DNA of 63,684 bases, taken from contig NZ_JAGHQT010000020.1 in NCBI RefSeq assembly GCF_017744155.1, positions 1-63,684 on the forward strand, written 5' to 3'. The notes under the pieces are model-generated. The model saw nothing but the letters and a program-made list of their open reading frames with translations, was not told the DNA's origin and made no database searches. The position numbers and the translations under genes were made by a program. How positions within the stretch are numbered: the first letter of the stretch is position 1; every line of letters starts with the position of its first letter. Of this stretch, positions 9,668 to 19,850 are shown piece by piece. Origin of the DNA: Endozoicomonas sp. G2_1. GTDB taxonomy: Bacteria > Pseudomonadota > Gammaproteobacteria > Enterobacterales > Alteromonadaceae.

Positions 9668-10770
9668 TTATAATATATCGCTCAATTTGGTATCTAACGC
9701 GGCATAAATTAACTTTCTAAGCTCTATAAATCCAATGCCGTGAGTATTATTCGTCAAAAAAATTTAGACTTCATCTTTTTCAGTATTTCTAATTAAATAA
9801 AATCTAAAACCGAGCCAACTTCCGGAATGAGCAACAATCGATGGAAACTCTCAGTCAATTGACCAACCAAAGCCATAATAAGACTTTGAGCCATCGTTTA
9901 ACACCGCAGGTAAAAAAGCCTCCTTCTTAAGCTTTGCTGGTATTAATTTATTGTAGAGCAAACCATAGTGCCATTTAAGTAAATCGTCAGTTGTCGAATA
10001 AACTGCGCCATCGCCAGTTACTCCCTCAAGATGGTACAAATCATAAACTTCGTCGCCACTTTGCCCAAAAACCCTAGAGCCAAAATTTTGATTTTCTGAC
10101 AGCACTGTAAAAATTCGAGTATTCCTCATACCCAATAGTTTAAATATATATTGAGTAGAATAGTCCTCAAGAGATTGACCAGATATTTGTTCGACTAAAT
10201 GCGCAAGAACGACATAGCCCGTATTATTTTAATCAAATCGAGCCCCGGGATTAAACGCTAAGTCGGGAGTGAATCTCTTTAATAAATTAACCATATCTTG
10301 ATTGGTAAAATCTCTTATCTGCCAATGCTTATCGGTTAATTTCTCGTAGTCGATTGTACCTGATGTGTGATTTAGCAAATGCCGAATTCTAATGTCTGCG
10401 TATGGAAAATCAGGAAGATGGAACGCTACCTTTTGATCAAATGTTAGTTTGCCTTGATGATTAAGCAGCATAATTGCCATCGCCGTAAATTGCTTAGATA
10501 CAGAGCCGACATTAAAAGGTGATTGTGAAGAGATCAAATCGTCTCGGTGCACGTGAACCTTACCAACGACTTTTCTAAATAAGATTTCTCCTTTACGGGC
10601 AAACAAAAAACCCCCGCTCACTTGGTTATCTACACTCAATTCATCAAGTTTTTTATTCAATGCTAGTAACTTATCTTTTTCTTTATTATTTGAATTTACA
10701 AAGTTGGCTTTGCTCTCAAAGCAGAAAAAAGTACGACAATGAACAGCTGTACTAGTGCAAAAAACTTCAT
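9668..10770 (-). pseudogene. Serine hydrolase (beta-lactamase class C-like), inactivated
   Basis: The gene starts with a signal-peptide frame (MKFFALVQLFIVVLF, ATG at 10768-10770). A frameshift near codon 18 moves it into the main frame. The SxxK motif survives as SVSK and the family pattern HLLNHTSG is clear. The main frame has in-frame stops at 10229 (TAA, where the family has FxYSNTGY), 9851 (TGA) and near 9763 (TAA). Recognisable sequence continues to 9668. It sits at the distal edge of the integron. Confidence 0.85.
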
Positions 10771-10951
10771 TTAACAGTCCTTAGCACTTTAAAAGTGCGT
10801 GCTAGTCAGCAAAGCATCAATAGCGTAAACTTGACTCAATAGCTAATTTACCCCTAATTACATTCTATTAACCCAGCTCTAATGATAGCCCACTGAGCCA
10901 AATCAGTGGTATACCATAATTACTATTGTTTCACCTACCTATGAGATCGAT

Positions 10952-11533
10952 TTAGTACTTAGCATTCTGTATGGATTTACTGTATTTGAAATCTATAATC
11001 GTAATGACAATCAAAACAGTCAGCACAAAACTGGTTGCTACATCAATAGTGGTCAAGGCTACCTGGTGTTGCGAAGTCTCAGAGACTTCGCTCAAACTTG
11101 GTAACCACAACAAAGTGCTTAATCCGGTGATATAACAGGTATTCGTTGCAAGCCATACCTTTTGTTCAGAATAAAAACCGTCACCAATAGCAATCACCAG
11201 TATCCAAAAAGTGGATAAAGCTAATGACCACAAGAGTAGAAAAATTGAATCAGAAAACGTCGAGAGATAGTAGCCGGCAAATACAAATAAAAACCATGTC
11301 AGTAATGCTATTGCTAGGCCACACAATGACTGCCACCTTTGCATTTCGGTGATGCTAAAATAAAAGTTATCATCAAGTGCTATTTTAAAACGAAGCAAGA
11401 AAATAAATACAACATATAAATAAACGTTGAAATCTAAATCTGAGATTGACTTATCAAAGTCCCTTAAACCAAAAAACAATGCACCAATGAAAATGGTAAA
11501 AGCAGTCCAACTCAAACTGATTAACTTTTCCAT
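10952..11533 (-). CDS. Four-to-five-TM membrane protein
   Basis: A 193-residue integral membrane protein with hydrophobic segments near residues 5-22, 35-50, 70-90, 97-115 and 160-182. An AGGACT ribosome-binding site precedes the ATG. Not recognised. Probably an old cassette, but no attC is visible on either side. Confidence 0.7.
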   Translation of the reverse strand: MEKLISLSWTAFTIFIGALFFGLRDFDKSISDLDFNVYLYVVFIFLLRFKIALDDNFYFSITEMQRWQSLCGLAIALLTWFLFVFAGYYLSTFSDSIFLLLWSLALSTFWILVIAIGDGFYSEQKVWLATNTCYITGLSTLLWLPSLSEVSETSQHQVALTTIDVATSFVLTVLIVITIIDFKYSKSIQNAKY

Positions 11534-11827
11534 AAGTCAGTCCTTTTAATTTGCCTAAAAATACAGCGACCGTCGTTAACGCTAGCTGCGTTGATTACAA
11601 AGTGTAATACCTATTGCTTTCAAAAAACATGCAGTATTCTCACATACGGCCAACTAATACCAACAGCCAAAAGTAACGCTCAGTATTACATGGCATACAA
11701 TTAATTTTATTCTTAGTGGTCGTTCTTTTGTGTTACCTAATTTTAGTCCATATGATGTATTTGTTTTGATTTAAATTGGCGAATAAAACCACAAGCTATA
11801 ATGACATACCAAGCTGTCATCATAATT

Positions 11828-12349
11828 TTAACCAGAATACCCTGCACACAGCGCTTTAGCGCTAGAATACTGCGCTAATATTTTTGGGGACCTTGTGTCG
11901 GTTTCAATAGTCACTGAATAACTGGTTACAAATGGACGAGATTCAGTAAGCGTTACTCTATAGTGTAAATCAGGTTCAACTTCTAACACGTAGTACGAAT
12001 CCCCCGTTAAACCGCCTCCACCAACAGCGTAATAACCGATATTTGCGACGATTTTGCCGTTTGGTAACCAAGTTTCTTGAGTTGTATTATCTTTATTTAC
12101 TGACGCTTTACCTATGGCTTTTTTACTGTCACCACAAAAATCGCTGTACAAATATGAATCTAAATATGCAAACGCTTTAATTAAAGGAGGTAAATGGTTT
12201 GCTGAAAAATTTGAGGTATGAAAAGTCAATTTGGCTCTTTTGTTTGTATAAGAGCTTTCAAATGAGTTTGATAGTTCCCTGCTGGACTGGCAACCAGTCA
12301 ATGCGATCACTAGTCCCCCAATAAATAATAGTTTGTTAATTTTAGTCAT
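11828..12349 (-). CDS. Lipoprotein, unknown function
   Basis: A frame from 12451 exists, but the start at 12349 (MTKINKLLFIGG) gives a clean signal with lipobox LTGC and is chosen. The mature part is about 155 residues, beta-rich, with cysteines in DFCGDS and LCAGYSG. Not recognised. Outer-membrane or periplasmic anchoring is inferred from the lipobox. Confidence 0.7.
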   Translation of the reverse strand: MTKINKLLFIGGLVIALTGCQSSRELSNSFESSYTNKRAKLTFHTSNFSANHLPPLIKAFAYLDSYLYSDFCGDSKKAIGKASVNKDNTTQETWLPNGKIVANIGYYAVGGGGLTGDSYYVLEVEPDLHYRVTLTESRPFVTSYSVTIETDTRSPKILAQYSSAKALCAGYSG

Positions 12350-12527
12350 GTTTATTGCTCTTAATTTTAAACAACAGGCCACGCTACCATTAATAGCATA
12401 CAAAGCTTTAATTGACACACTAACAGTACTAAAGCAGTCAACTGTTAACAAAGGTTGATAATAAACGGTTAATGGACTTGTTCAACCGCTCATTACCAAA
12501 ACTAACTCAGATAATTTAAATACATTG

Positions 12528-13175
12528 CTACGCTTGGTTAGCCATCCCCCTCGCCGTTAGCAGTGAATATTGATAACGCCAATATGCCTCCGAAGATAGA
12601 AGCCCTTTTGATTGTGTATCTTTGATAAAATTCAGGATTGTTTCTTCAATTACACTTGCAAACGCATCTGCTGGAGTTGTTGGCTGCACGTTGTCAAACG
12701 GGGCTTTCTTGTTGCCAATGGTCGTATGCAATGCGTGCTTGTAGCGCTCTGTTAATTGCGTACCTTTACCATCGTCAAACTCAATTGTAATCTCATAGTA
12801 GTCGCTGACTAAAGAGCCAGATGCGCCAAATGTTAAACCAGTTCCGAAACCTTTTAGAGCAGCGTCGCTCAAATCAGCAATATTATTTACAACCACTTTA
12901 ATTGACGCGTCAGGATCTTCATCAGTTATTTCAACAACCCCTGTTGCGCGCAAGGTTCTTTCAACGTGGCCTCTGACTTCTTTGTTGGCTCGAGAAAACA
13001 ATTCTCCGTTGCGCTGGAACTCAACCAGTACTTGCGTTTTGTATTTTTTGGTAACTGGTAAAACATCGTCATAAGTCGCATCTGCAAAACTTGGATCAAT
13101 GTACGTTTTAGGCGATATACAGCCAGTTATTAAAAGCAGAAATAATATCGGAAGTACTAATTTGCTAACTCTCAT
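12528..13175 (-). CDS. Lipoprotein, unknown function
   Basis: A 215-residue lipoprotein. The signal is followed by lipobox ITGC and the ATG is preceded by GGGGGAAA. The middle (GFGTGLTFGASGSLVSDYYEI) resembles glycine-rich segments of envelope lipoproteins that turn over protein or glycan complexes. No family is assigned. Confidence 0.72.
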   Translation of the reverse strand: MRVSKLVLPILFLLLITGCISPKTYIDPSFADATYDDVLPVTKKYKTQVLVEFQRNGELFSRANKEVRGHVERTLRATGVVEITDEDPDASIKVVVNNIADLSDAALKGFGTGLTFGASGSLVSDYYEITIEFDDGKGTQLTERYKHALHTTIGNKKAPFDNVQPTTPADAFASVIEETILNFIKDTQSKGLLSSEAYWRYQYSLLTARGMANQA

Positions 13176-13330
13176 TTTTCCCCCTAGTGTGAAAATTTAT
13201 ATGTTTTTTTGTTTTATTGGTAAATTCAGCAACTAATACCTTCTGACATAACAATTGTTAATATCGAAACATTTGTTAGCTACTGCAAAATTCACTGTAC
13301 TTTAATTTTACATATAAAACAATTAGTTGA

Positions 13331-13378
13331 GTGTGCCTTATAGTTTCTACAACCAAATGTAGAAACTATAAGGTACAC
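13331..13378. repeat. 21-bp inverted repeat hairpin
   Basis: Two 21-bp arms (13331-13351 and 13358-13378) are complementary except for one G-T pair and flank a 6-nt loop (ACCAAA). The arms begin GTGTGCC and end GGTACAC. There is no T-run, so a simple terminator is not obvious. It lies in a 530-bp stretch without a gene (13176-13706), in which nothing else stands out except a short AGCTCAA/TTGAGCT palindrome at 13447-13464. Confidence 0.8.
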
Positions 13379-13706
13379 AATAGGCATGACTTCTAAATTA
13401 AAGGTTTACACTGTTTGTAGTAGCTCATTTCAAAAACATGGAGTAGAGCTCAATTGTTTGAGCTAGCGCTCATACTTTGTCAATATTTATGACTATATTC
13501 GAGCTCTGATAATAGTTTTTCACATAATAGATCAAGCAACACTGCAGTACTTTTGCGCGATAAGTAGGAGGACTATGGCAAAGGATAGCAAACGTGGACA
13601 ATAAATTTACGAGCTATTTCTGATATTACGCCATTAATATACTTACCTAAAACAAGGACTTAAAAAGGGCTATATACTTTTAGGAGACTCTCTTTAGGTG
13701 ATGATT

Positions 13707-14366
13707 TTATGATAGATTCAGCTGCTCTATAGACTTGGTATCATAAAATTGAAATTGGATCGGGCAATTATGCTCGGCCATCTTGCGCCATGTTTGAATT
13801 TTTTGTTTGGCGCTGTCTGTATTCCAAAACGACTGCACCAATTCAAGATACTTGAGAACGGCTGTTTTATGGCCTTGATTATAGAGTGCCCTAATCAAAG
13901 TCATATCAGGGCCAAAACTATTTAAGTTTGGTGAACCTTCAGTTTTTGTTGATTTAAAAAGGTAACGAATGGCTTGGTCTGAATCCCCTATATTTAAAGC
14001 CATCCAACCTCGAGCGATATTGGTTAAATGCACTACATCGCCTGATTTAGCATGAAAAGGTTTGTTTTTCTCAAGGTCTTGATATCGACTAACATTATTC
14101 AATGCCACGTCTTGGGAATCAAACATCGCACTCAATACCGTAACTCGGTACAAAAAAACTGATTTTTCAATGTTATCAAGGCTATTAAAATTGACTCCTT
14201 TTAGCTCGACAATCGCTTCTTGATATAGTTCGCGATTGACTTGCTCATAATACGCCAACCTAGTTTTAACATAGGTAATGTACTTCGGATCCTCGCAACT
14301 CACGTACTTAGTCGCATAAATACTGGGCGTAAAAAACATTAACGCTGCAATAAATATGATTTTCAT
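13707..14366 (-). CDS. Exported TPR-like protein
   Basis: 219 residues from the ATG at 14366 (MKIIFIAALMFF). The signal peptide ends near IYA. The rest is helical, with a TPR-like unit around WMALNIGDSDQAIRYLFKS and a second at ALYNQGHKTAVLKYL. Likely periplasmic. No enzymatic motif is seen. An alternative ATG lies four codons upstream. Confidence 0.7.
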   Translation of the reverse strand: MKIIFIAALMFFTPSIYATKYVSCEDPKYITYVKTRLAYYEQVNRELYQEAIVELKGVNFNSLDNIEKSVFLYRVTVLSAMFDSQDVALNNVSRYQDLEKNKPFHAKSGDVVHLTNIARGWMALNIGDSDQAIRYLFKSTKTEGSPNLNSFGPDMTLIRALYNQGHKTAVLKYLELVQSFWNTDSAKQKIQTWRKMAEHNCPIQFQFYDTKSIEQLNLS

Positions 14367-14633
14367 TTGATATAGCATTCCTTATTCAAAATATTCTATT
14401 ACTTGTAAAACCGTTAAGCTGTTTTACAAATTTTCCATTGGCTCAATGTTAGTCGTCCAATTGACGAACATGAGTTCACTAAACTCACCTGTTTCTGTCG
14501 GTAAAACGCCAGTACTGCAGTAAACAGGAAAGAGACTTTGATCTTAATAACATGTCGCAGGCGTCGCCATTTCTTTGTGTTTCAAATGGCATTGAGCGAA
14601 CACTCGGGATAAAGATATAGAAACATACTACGT

Positions 14634-15011
14634 TTATAGCCAAGATAGGAACTCAGAGCGTTCTCGATTGCTCGAGTGCTCTAGTATGGCTTCAATCAAT
14701 TGCAATAAATCAGATTTTTTACATTGCCTACCTATTAACCTAGATAAAAAGCTTGGTTTGGGACAGTTGTCACTTAAGTATTGAGCCAATTTCACTGTAT
14801 CTGATTGAGAAACAACCAACACTTCACCATCAAACATACCTTCCATTGGGTCAATAGGACACCACAAGCTCTCGCTATCAGAAGCAATACAATAATAATG
14901 TTTGCCGACGCCGATTTGTTCATGTAAATCGAACAAACCATCAACACTTCCATCAGAAATAGCGCTAAACTTCCAGACAACTTTTTGTTCCAACGTTACA
15001 AAACGACTCAT
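14634..15011 (-). CDS. Hypothetical protein
   Basis: 125 residues, no signal or membrane segment, so cytoplasmic. The ATG follows GACGGGAAATAT. Not recognised. Confidence 0.6.
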   Translation of the reverse strand: MSRFVTLEQKVVWKFSAISDGSVDGLFDLHEQIGVGKHYYCIASDSESLWCPIDPMEGMFDGEVLVVSQSDTVKLAQYLSDNCPKPSFLSRLIGRQCKKSDLLQLIEAILEHSSNRERSEFLSWL

Positions 15012-15206
15012 ATATTTCCCGTCATAATAAGCTAATTAGGTAGTCACTCGATTAATAGCGCAATTAAATCAAAGTAGATATTGCACTGAGCTTTTAAAAC
15101 GATTTGATTTGAGCAACTCACCTGTTTCCGCGTGATAATAATTAATGCCTGAATAGTTAAAGTGATATTCATCTCTAACACACCTTGCGGTGTTGCCACT
15201 CAATTT

Positions 15207-15569
15207 TTAAATTTCTTTAAGGTAACTTGGATCTTTATCACTGTCTGAGAACAGCGCTAATGTCGACTTAGCTCCTGAGTTAGTCGGTTTATTATTTTTT
15301 AATCGTTCAAACTGCTCGGCTCTATAGTCTCTTAATATGCCACATAAATGACGCTCGCCAGCTACCAGTTTACCGTCAATAGTTACCCCTGATGAAAAGT
15401 AGTCATCTGCGCAAAGCTTTTGCGCCAACTTAAGTTCTGAATGTTCACTCTCTACCTCACCAAATGAGGGGTGAATAAACACAGATTTAGAGGTCATAGG
15501 CGTGACCCCACAGGACGATAAAAGTGTCGCAAAAGGTAACGCTATAATCAATTGGCGTTCAGATTTCAT
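15207..15569 (-). CDS. Lipoprotein, unknown function
   Basis: 120 residues from the ATG at 15569 (MKSERQLIIALPF), with lipobox LSSC. The mature region is polar with two cysteines (KLCADD, HLCGIL). Not recognised. Confidence 0.65.
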   Translation of the reverse strand: MKSERQLIIALPFATLLSSCGVTPMTSKSVFIHPSFGEVESEHSELKLAQKLCADDYFSSGVTIDGKLVAGERHLCGILRDYRAEQFERLKNNKPTNSGAKSTLALFSDSDKDPSYLKEI

Positions 15570-15637
15570 CAAATCTCAAATTAAAATTAACTCACTCTTA
15601 GTGAGAACATTAATACAGAAAGTTATTTGTGAATATT

Positions 15638-16096
15638 TTATTGTGGCGCAAACTTCACTAACGTATGGTTTTCGTCCGCTAGTTCGGAATCAATAATTTG
15701 AGATATTGTATGCCAATTGCCTCCTGCCAACCCAGCACCAATTAATGGATAACCAATTCGAGCACCACTAAAATTTACCTTAAGTAAGGAGAACACACGC
15801 CGAATAGCATCATAATCTGCTTTCGTGCCGCGCCCCCTCCAATTGAACTGAGTGTAAGCATTAATAATGGTAATAGATTTTCCGTTTCTGTGAACCGTTG
15901 CTTCTGAATATGAACCAAGCTTTTCTTTTGAGCCTTTTTGTGTTTCAAGATCAGCTTTGTACGCTTGAGGGAATTCAGCCTTAATTGCTTTGGCAATACC
16001 AGCCCCCATGGTACAAAAACAATTACAACCATGAATAATGACATCAAATTCACCATTTAACGCCAGCTTGATTAAATCTCCCTCAATTATTTTCAC
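15638..16096 (-). CDS. Macro domain protein (ADP-ribose binding)
   Basis: A 152-residue stand-alone macro domain. The N-terminal strand MKIIEGDLIK, the binding loop GCNCFCTMGAGIAKAI and the second loop YPLIGAGLAGGNW are all present. Such proteins bind or hydrolyse ADP-ribose derivatives. It starts with GTG after AAGGAG. It occurs as a single gene in the decayed part of the array, and no DarT-like partner is adjacent. Confidence 0.88.
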   Translation of the reverse strand: MKIIEGDLIKLALNGEFDVIIHGCNCFCTMGAGIAKAIKAEFPQAYKADLETQKGSKEKLGSYSEATVHRNGKSITIINAYTQFNWRGRGTKADYDAIRRVFSLLKVNFSGARIGYPLIGAGLAGGNWHTISQIIDSELADENHTLVKFAPQ

Positions 16097-16194
16097 AATA
16101 ACTCCTTAATACCATGAAGACTTGACCTTTCTGCTAAGTTTACGGTTTGCCAATAGAAGTTAGGCGTCATGTATCACGCTTACTTTTATTGTAT

Positions 16195-16437
16195 TTACAT
16201 CTTAGAATTTGACTTTGCTAACACTGTTTTTATCGCAAAAAATATGTCAACTAAAATACCTAATACGGTAATGCACAAAACAGCAAACATTGGAAAAAAC
16301 AAAATACCAACGCCTGTTGTGAAGCTTGCAAATGACATGACACCACTAATAAGCACTACCGATAATTGCCAAATTAAATTTTCAAACTCAGTATTTGCAA
16401 ATACTTTCAGCGGCTTTATATAGTGTTTTATTCTCAA
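16195..16437 (-). CDS. Two-TM cassette protein, family 1 (copy 1)
   Basis: 80 residues starting from TTG (MRIKHYIKPLKVFANTEF). Two hydrophobic segments lie near residues 24-45 and 48-70. It is a close paralog of the protein at 59881-60123 and a distant one of 47135-47359. A family duplicated within one array, function unknown. Confidence 0.75.
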   Translation of the reverse strand: MRIKHYIKPLKVFANTEFENLIWQLSVVLISGVMSFASFTTGVGILFFPMFAVLCITVLGILVDIFFAIKTVLAKSNSKM

Positions 16438-16623
16438 ATTAAATCCTATTTTGATAAATCTTTTTAACTGAGAGCGTAAATTGCTTTAACTACAACACAA
16501 TACCTAAAAGCAATATTCTTCTGTAACATTGAAGCTATGTAAAAAGCTTGATTTTGCCATATGTAGTTACAAAGAAAAAAATACTAAAAACAGTGGAATG
16601 TAGCTATTATCATGAAGCGCTTG

Positions 16624-16941
16624 CTAATCGGTATTTTTTAGGAGCCGTAAACCTATAAAAATTAAAACGATACCGGCCAATATAAGCTTAAACGCTGCGA
16701 TAGTTAACAACTGATAACCTAACTTGCCCTCAACAATCATTACACCAGTTTGCTTTTCAATTTTATCTAGTAGCTCGGGTGATATATCTTCATCACTATT
16801 GTTTAACTCGTGTTGCAAATATTCGTTGGCTATATCTATTGGAGAACCCATATGATTAGAATCTGAAGCCGTGACATTAACTGCAGACCAAATAAAATAA
16901 AGACCCAGCAAGACGATTAAGAAAGATCTGGCTTTTTTCAT
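16624..16941 (-). CDS. Membrane protein, unknown
   Basis: 105 residues with a hydrophobic N-terminus (ARSFLIVLLGLYFIW), an acidic middle (NNSDEDISPELLD) and a second membrane segment near the C-terminus (IAAFKLILAGIVLIFIG). The middle is probably periplasmic. Not recognised. Confidence 0.65.
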   Translation of the reverse strand: MKKARSFLIVLLGLYFIWSAVNVTASDSNHMGSPIDIANEYLQHELNNSDEDISPELLDKIEKQTGVMIVEGKLGYQLLTIAAFKLILAGIVLIFIGLRLLKNTD

Positions 16942-17202
16942 AAAACTTAATAATTAACAGACTTTTTTTGATAGCCTAGCTATATGTTGTGAGCCATTTT
17001 ATATAAAAAGAAAAATTTACAAAAGGTTGAGACAAAACAACTAGCATTTTAGATAAGTGCTTATATGTTAACACTAAACTTCATTGAGCCATTCTGGCTG
17101 CTTTCGGACAAAATTCAATTATCTATCGCTCACCATACTTAGGAACATCGAATCAATCGAATTATAACTTACGCAATGATGCTTAACATGTGAAAAGTCA
17201 TC

Positions 17203-17517
17203 TCATTGTGTTGCTATCAATAATGAATAAAACCAATTTACTGTAAAATAAATGCTTATCGCAGAACAAATACTAAGAAACAGCGCTAACTTTGTATACC
17301 TAACCAAAGCCAAATAACTAGAAAAAACAAATATGAAGCAAGATATATACATACCCGACAAGTAGACTTTAGCCCTTAGCTCAACAATAAAACTCGTCGC
17401 CTCTCCTAACACATAAATCTGTGAAAATTCAGCCAATGTTAGAATCGATAAAAGGAGACACCAAATACTAAACAGTTTTAAAAGAAAATAGCTATCCTTG
17501 CAAAACCCAACGTTCAA
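17203..17517 (-). CDS. Three-TM membrane protein, unknown
   Basis: 104 residues, TTG start after GAGAGG. About three hydrophobic segments (residues 10-28, 52-70, 76-98). Not recognised. Confidence 0.6.
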   Translation of the reverse strand: MNVGFCKDSYFLLKLFSIWCLLLSILTLAEFSQIYVLGEATSFIVELRAKVYLSGMYISCFIFVFSSYLALVRYTKLALFLSICSAISIYFTVNWFYSLLIATQ

Positions 17518-17628
17518 TTAACCTCTCCAATTTCTAAGATATACATTATTAAAATGCTGTGGATGTTTGCTTAAAGCAACAAACTTCTATAAGGGCGCCA
17601 AAGTATAGGTGTTTTTTAACTTTCAAGA

Positions 17629-18135
17629 TTAAGGCGATAAAATTCGTTCATGCCAATTATAACTAATTAGCCAATTACTATTGTACTTCTCAAAACAAGT
17701 ACCATGTGAAACACTGTTAACTCTAGCCAAGCAGTCTTCAGTATATGTTTTATTAGAGTTATAAACGACTCCCGCTAAAAGGACTTTATTTTTATAGGGA
17801 ATCGAACCTATATGAAAGAAAACCTCCCCATCAATAACCTTGGCAAAAAATAAAGAATGTTCTTTTAACTGCGTTTCCCAAATACTCAGTTGCTGTTGTG
17901 ATACGGTTGTGCCAGGCTGAAAGTACTCGGCAGTGATACTGCCATATTTATACCCTACTTCTTTTACATTCGGTTTTGTCAAAATAGAGCGAGCAAAAGT
18001 TGCATAATCATGGTGTTTAAAATAAAGGTTTGCATAAATACGAAACTTTTGAACGTAAATATTTAAGGAATAGTGATAAAGATACCCACCAAAAGCCATG
18101 ACGCCGATGAAAATTATCAATAAGTACTTTTTCAA
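17629..18135 (-). CDS. Signal-anchored protein, unknown
   Basis: 168 residues, TTG start after a strong AAGGAGG. An N-terminal membrane anchor (YLLIIFIGVMAFGGYLY) precedes a probably periplasmic domain with two cysteines (DCLARV, TCFEKY) that could form a disulfide. Not recognised. Confidence 0.68.
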   Translation of the reverse strand: MKKYLLIIFIGVMAFGGYLYHYSLNIYVQKFRIYANLYFKHHDYATFARSILTKPNVKEVGYKYGSITAEYFQPGTTVSQQQLSIWETQLKEHSLFFAKVIDGEVFFHIGSIPYKNKVLLAGVVYNSNKTYTEDCLARVNSVSHGTCFEKYNSNWLISYNWHERILSP

Positions 18136-18592
18136 TAGCCCTCCTTATTCAGTTAAACAACGTTACTTAACAAATTGACTTTTCATAGAAAATATTAGCA
18201 CCAGCATTTAATCTCAAAAACTTAGAAGCGAAAGTCCATTGTTCACGTCACAGTAATTTTTAATTAGTAATTGAGTCACGTGGCCAAATTTTCTCAAGAA
18301 TGCAGAGTAAAAAAACATTATTCCGCTTTAAAGCTAACTATTTTAACTTGGTTTTTTGCGGTGACTACGAACCAAATGATACAAAACACCAGCCATTAAA
18401 CTAAAGAAAAAACGACCACAAACCACACTGGTTTATTTTTTGATCTTTAGAGGCTAGTCAACATAGCCCTCCAGAAGACGCTACATTTTTTACATGTCTA
18501 TCAAATATAATTGTCAATTCCCATTACTGTGTAACGTGATGTGGTATTTCAACACCGCCATATTGCGATGTTCGATAAACATTACGATTAAA
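18136..18592. other. Gene-free stretch
   Basis: 457 bp with no convincing ORF or recognisable attC. Probably eroded cassette material. Confidence 0.4.
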
Positions 18593-18811
18593 CTAATTTA
18601 CCCTTTTGACTCTTGAGTGTTTTTCCGACGAAAATTCGTGATAGATGTCGTCTAAGTATTTTTCGAGTTCACTTTCTTTTAATTCTGACGGAATTACTAC
18701 ATCATAAACTCGTGAACGAATACCTATATCTGGCTCATTGAACAACTGCCACTCTTTGTCTTTTCTGACAACAGACATAGGTTTGCCAAAAACACTAAAT
18801 TTAATTAACAC
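18593..18811 (-). CDS. Small protein, DUF7661-like
   Basis: 72 residues: a beta-rich N-terminus (MLIKFSVFGKPMSVVRKD) and a C-terminal helix with YLDDIYHEFSSE. The pattern recalls the small DUF7661 family; the match is from memory and moderate. Cytoplasmic. The neighbour at 18845 is Imm35-like. Confidence 0.6.
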   Translation of the reverse strand: MLIKFSVFGKPMSVVRKDKEWQLFNEPDIGIRSRVYDVVIPSELKESELEKYLDDIYHEFSSEKHSRVKRVN

Positions 18812-18844
18812 ACTAGATCCTCCCAGATAGATAATGCCCTACAA

Positions 18845-19180
18845 TTATTCCTTAAATGGATCACCATTTTTTAAGTAATTGTTTACGTAATATTCAATTG
18901 GATGAGCAGTGCCAGTGTGAATTAAATCAGTTCTAGCTTTATCCACAATAATTGGTGCATTTCCACCTAACGCATATTCCCAATTATTAGTTTCAATGAA
19001 CTTCTTATCGTTAAAATAAAACACCCAGCCAAAGTCATGTGTTTTCGTATGCTTTTCATCGATAACTAATTTAATATTTGGATTGACGTAGTTAGGTAAC
19101 GCGCAACCAAATTCATTAACCTTTTTTTCTTCAACTTGGAGATATTGATTAACTAGATCTCTGGCTTGAGAAATATTCAT
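18845..19180 (-). CDS. YrhB/Imm35-like protein
   Basis: 111 residues. The core (GWVFYFNDKKFIET, then GNAPIIVDK and a late HPIEYYVNNY) matches the YrhB/immunity protein 35 pattern. Imm35 proteins are predicted antitoxins of polymorphic toxins, but no toxin gene is adjacent, so it would act alone if at all. Followed by a decayed attC on its upstream side. Confidence 0.72.
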   Translation of the reverse strand: MNISQARDLVNQYLQVEEKKVNEFGCALPNYVNPNIKLVIDEKHTKTHDFGWVFYFNDKKFIETNNWEYALGGNAPIIVDKARTDLIHTGTAHPIEYYVNNYLKNGDPFKE

Positions 19181-19192
19181 TGTTTACCTCCC

Positions 19193-19286
19193 CCTCAACA
19201 CAGGGCTTCAAATATTGGGCTAAATCTTAAAATCAACTTAAAAACGAGCCAAACGTCAATACCAGCGCTTACAATAGCTTGTTACA
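19193..19286 (-). repeat. Degenerate attC (leftmost recognisable)
   Basis: Recognised by GGGCTaaA, a central AACGAGCCAAAC and a GCTTGTTAC end. It resembles types B/C but with many substitutions. Confidence 0.5.
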
Positions 19287-19289
19287 TGA

Positions 19290-19739
19290 CTATTTTACGG
19301 CAATGTGAACTTCAATTTGATGTTCACTAGGATAATATTCGAAGTCTGTAGTATACAGTCGTTCGTGCTCAGGGTTACTGTTAGAAAAGTACTGCCAAAC
19401 TTCTGTCCATGCGTCTATGGCAATTTGTGGCATGTCCCCGCGATGAGTGAATACTATGTATTTACCTCTAGGGATAGCAATTTGCTCTATTTTCTTTTCT
19501 GGTGGTACCGCACGGCCATCAAAGCCTGCGAGCACATCAAATTTTCCGTTATGGTCTGACTCATAGTTGAAATAGACGCCAAAAACTCTCTCACCACCTT
19601 GGTAATTGACCTCAATATTCTCATCAAACATTTTCCACAGAGTGGGAATTCGTCCTTTGTCAGGATTCATTTCAGTTTCATTATCTGTCCGTATAGAGAA
19701 CCCTTTGATGATCTTTTCACTAACATTTCTTATTTCCAT
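19290..19739 (-). CDS. GyrI-like / AraC effector-binding domain protein
   Basis: 149 residues from the ATG at 19739 (MEIRNVSEKIIKGFS), preceded by TTGGAGATT; a longer frame from 19790 is less likely. The pattern IPRGKYIVFTHRG, then AWTEVWQYF and FEYY is typical of GyrI/SbmC-like domains that bind small hydrophobic ligands or gyrase. No DNA-binding domain is attached. Confidence 0.82.
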   Translation of the reverse strand: MEIRNVSEKIIKGFSIRTDNETEMNPDKGRIPTLWKMFDENIEVNYQGGERVFGVYFNYESDHNGKFDVLAGFDGRAVPPEKKIEQIAIPRGKYIVFTHRGDMPQIAIDAWTEVWQYFSNSNPEHERLYTTDFEYYPSEHQIEVHIAVK

Positions 19740-19850
19740 ATCGCCAATCTCCAAGTGATATAATACTTTACAAGAAGCTGATAAATACATAGCTACACCA
19801 AGTACTAAAACAGCTATTTACACCCTTTTGCACAGCTTTTTATCCACCAT

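Noticed and set aside
9691-9720. attC remnant at TAACGCGGC
   Set aside because: It lies within the recognisable reading frame of the hydrolase pseudogene and has no second arm.
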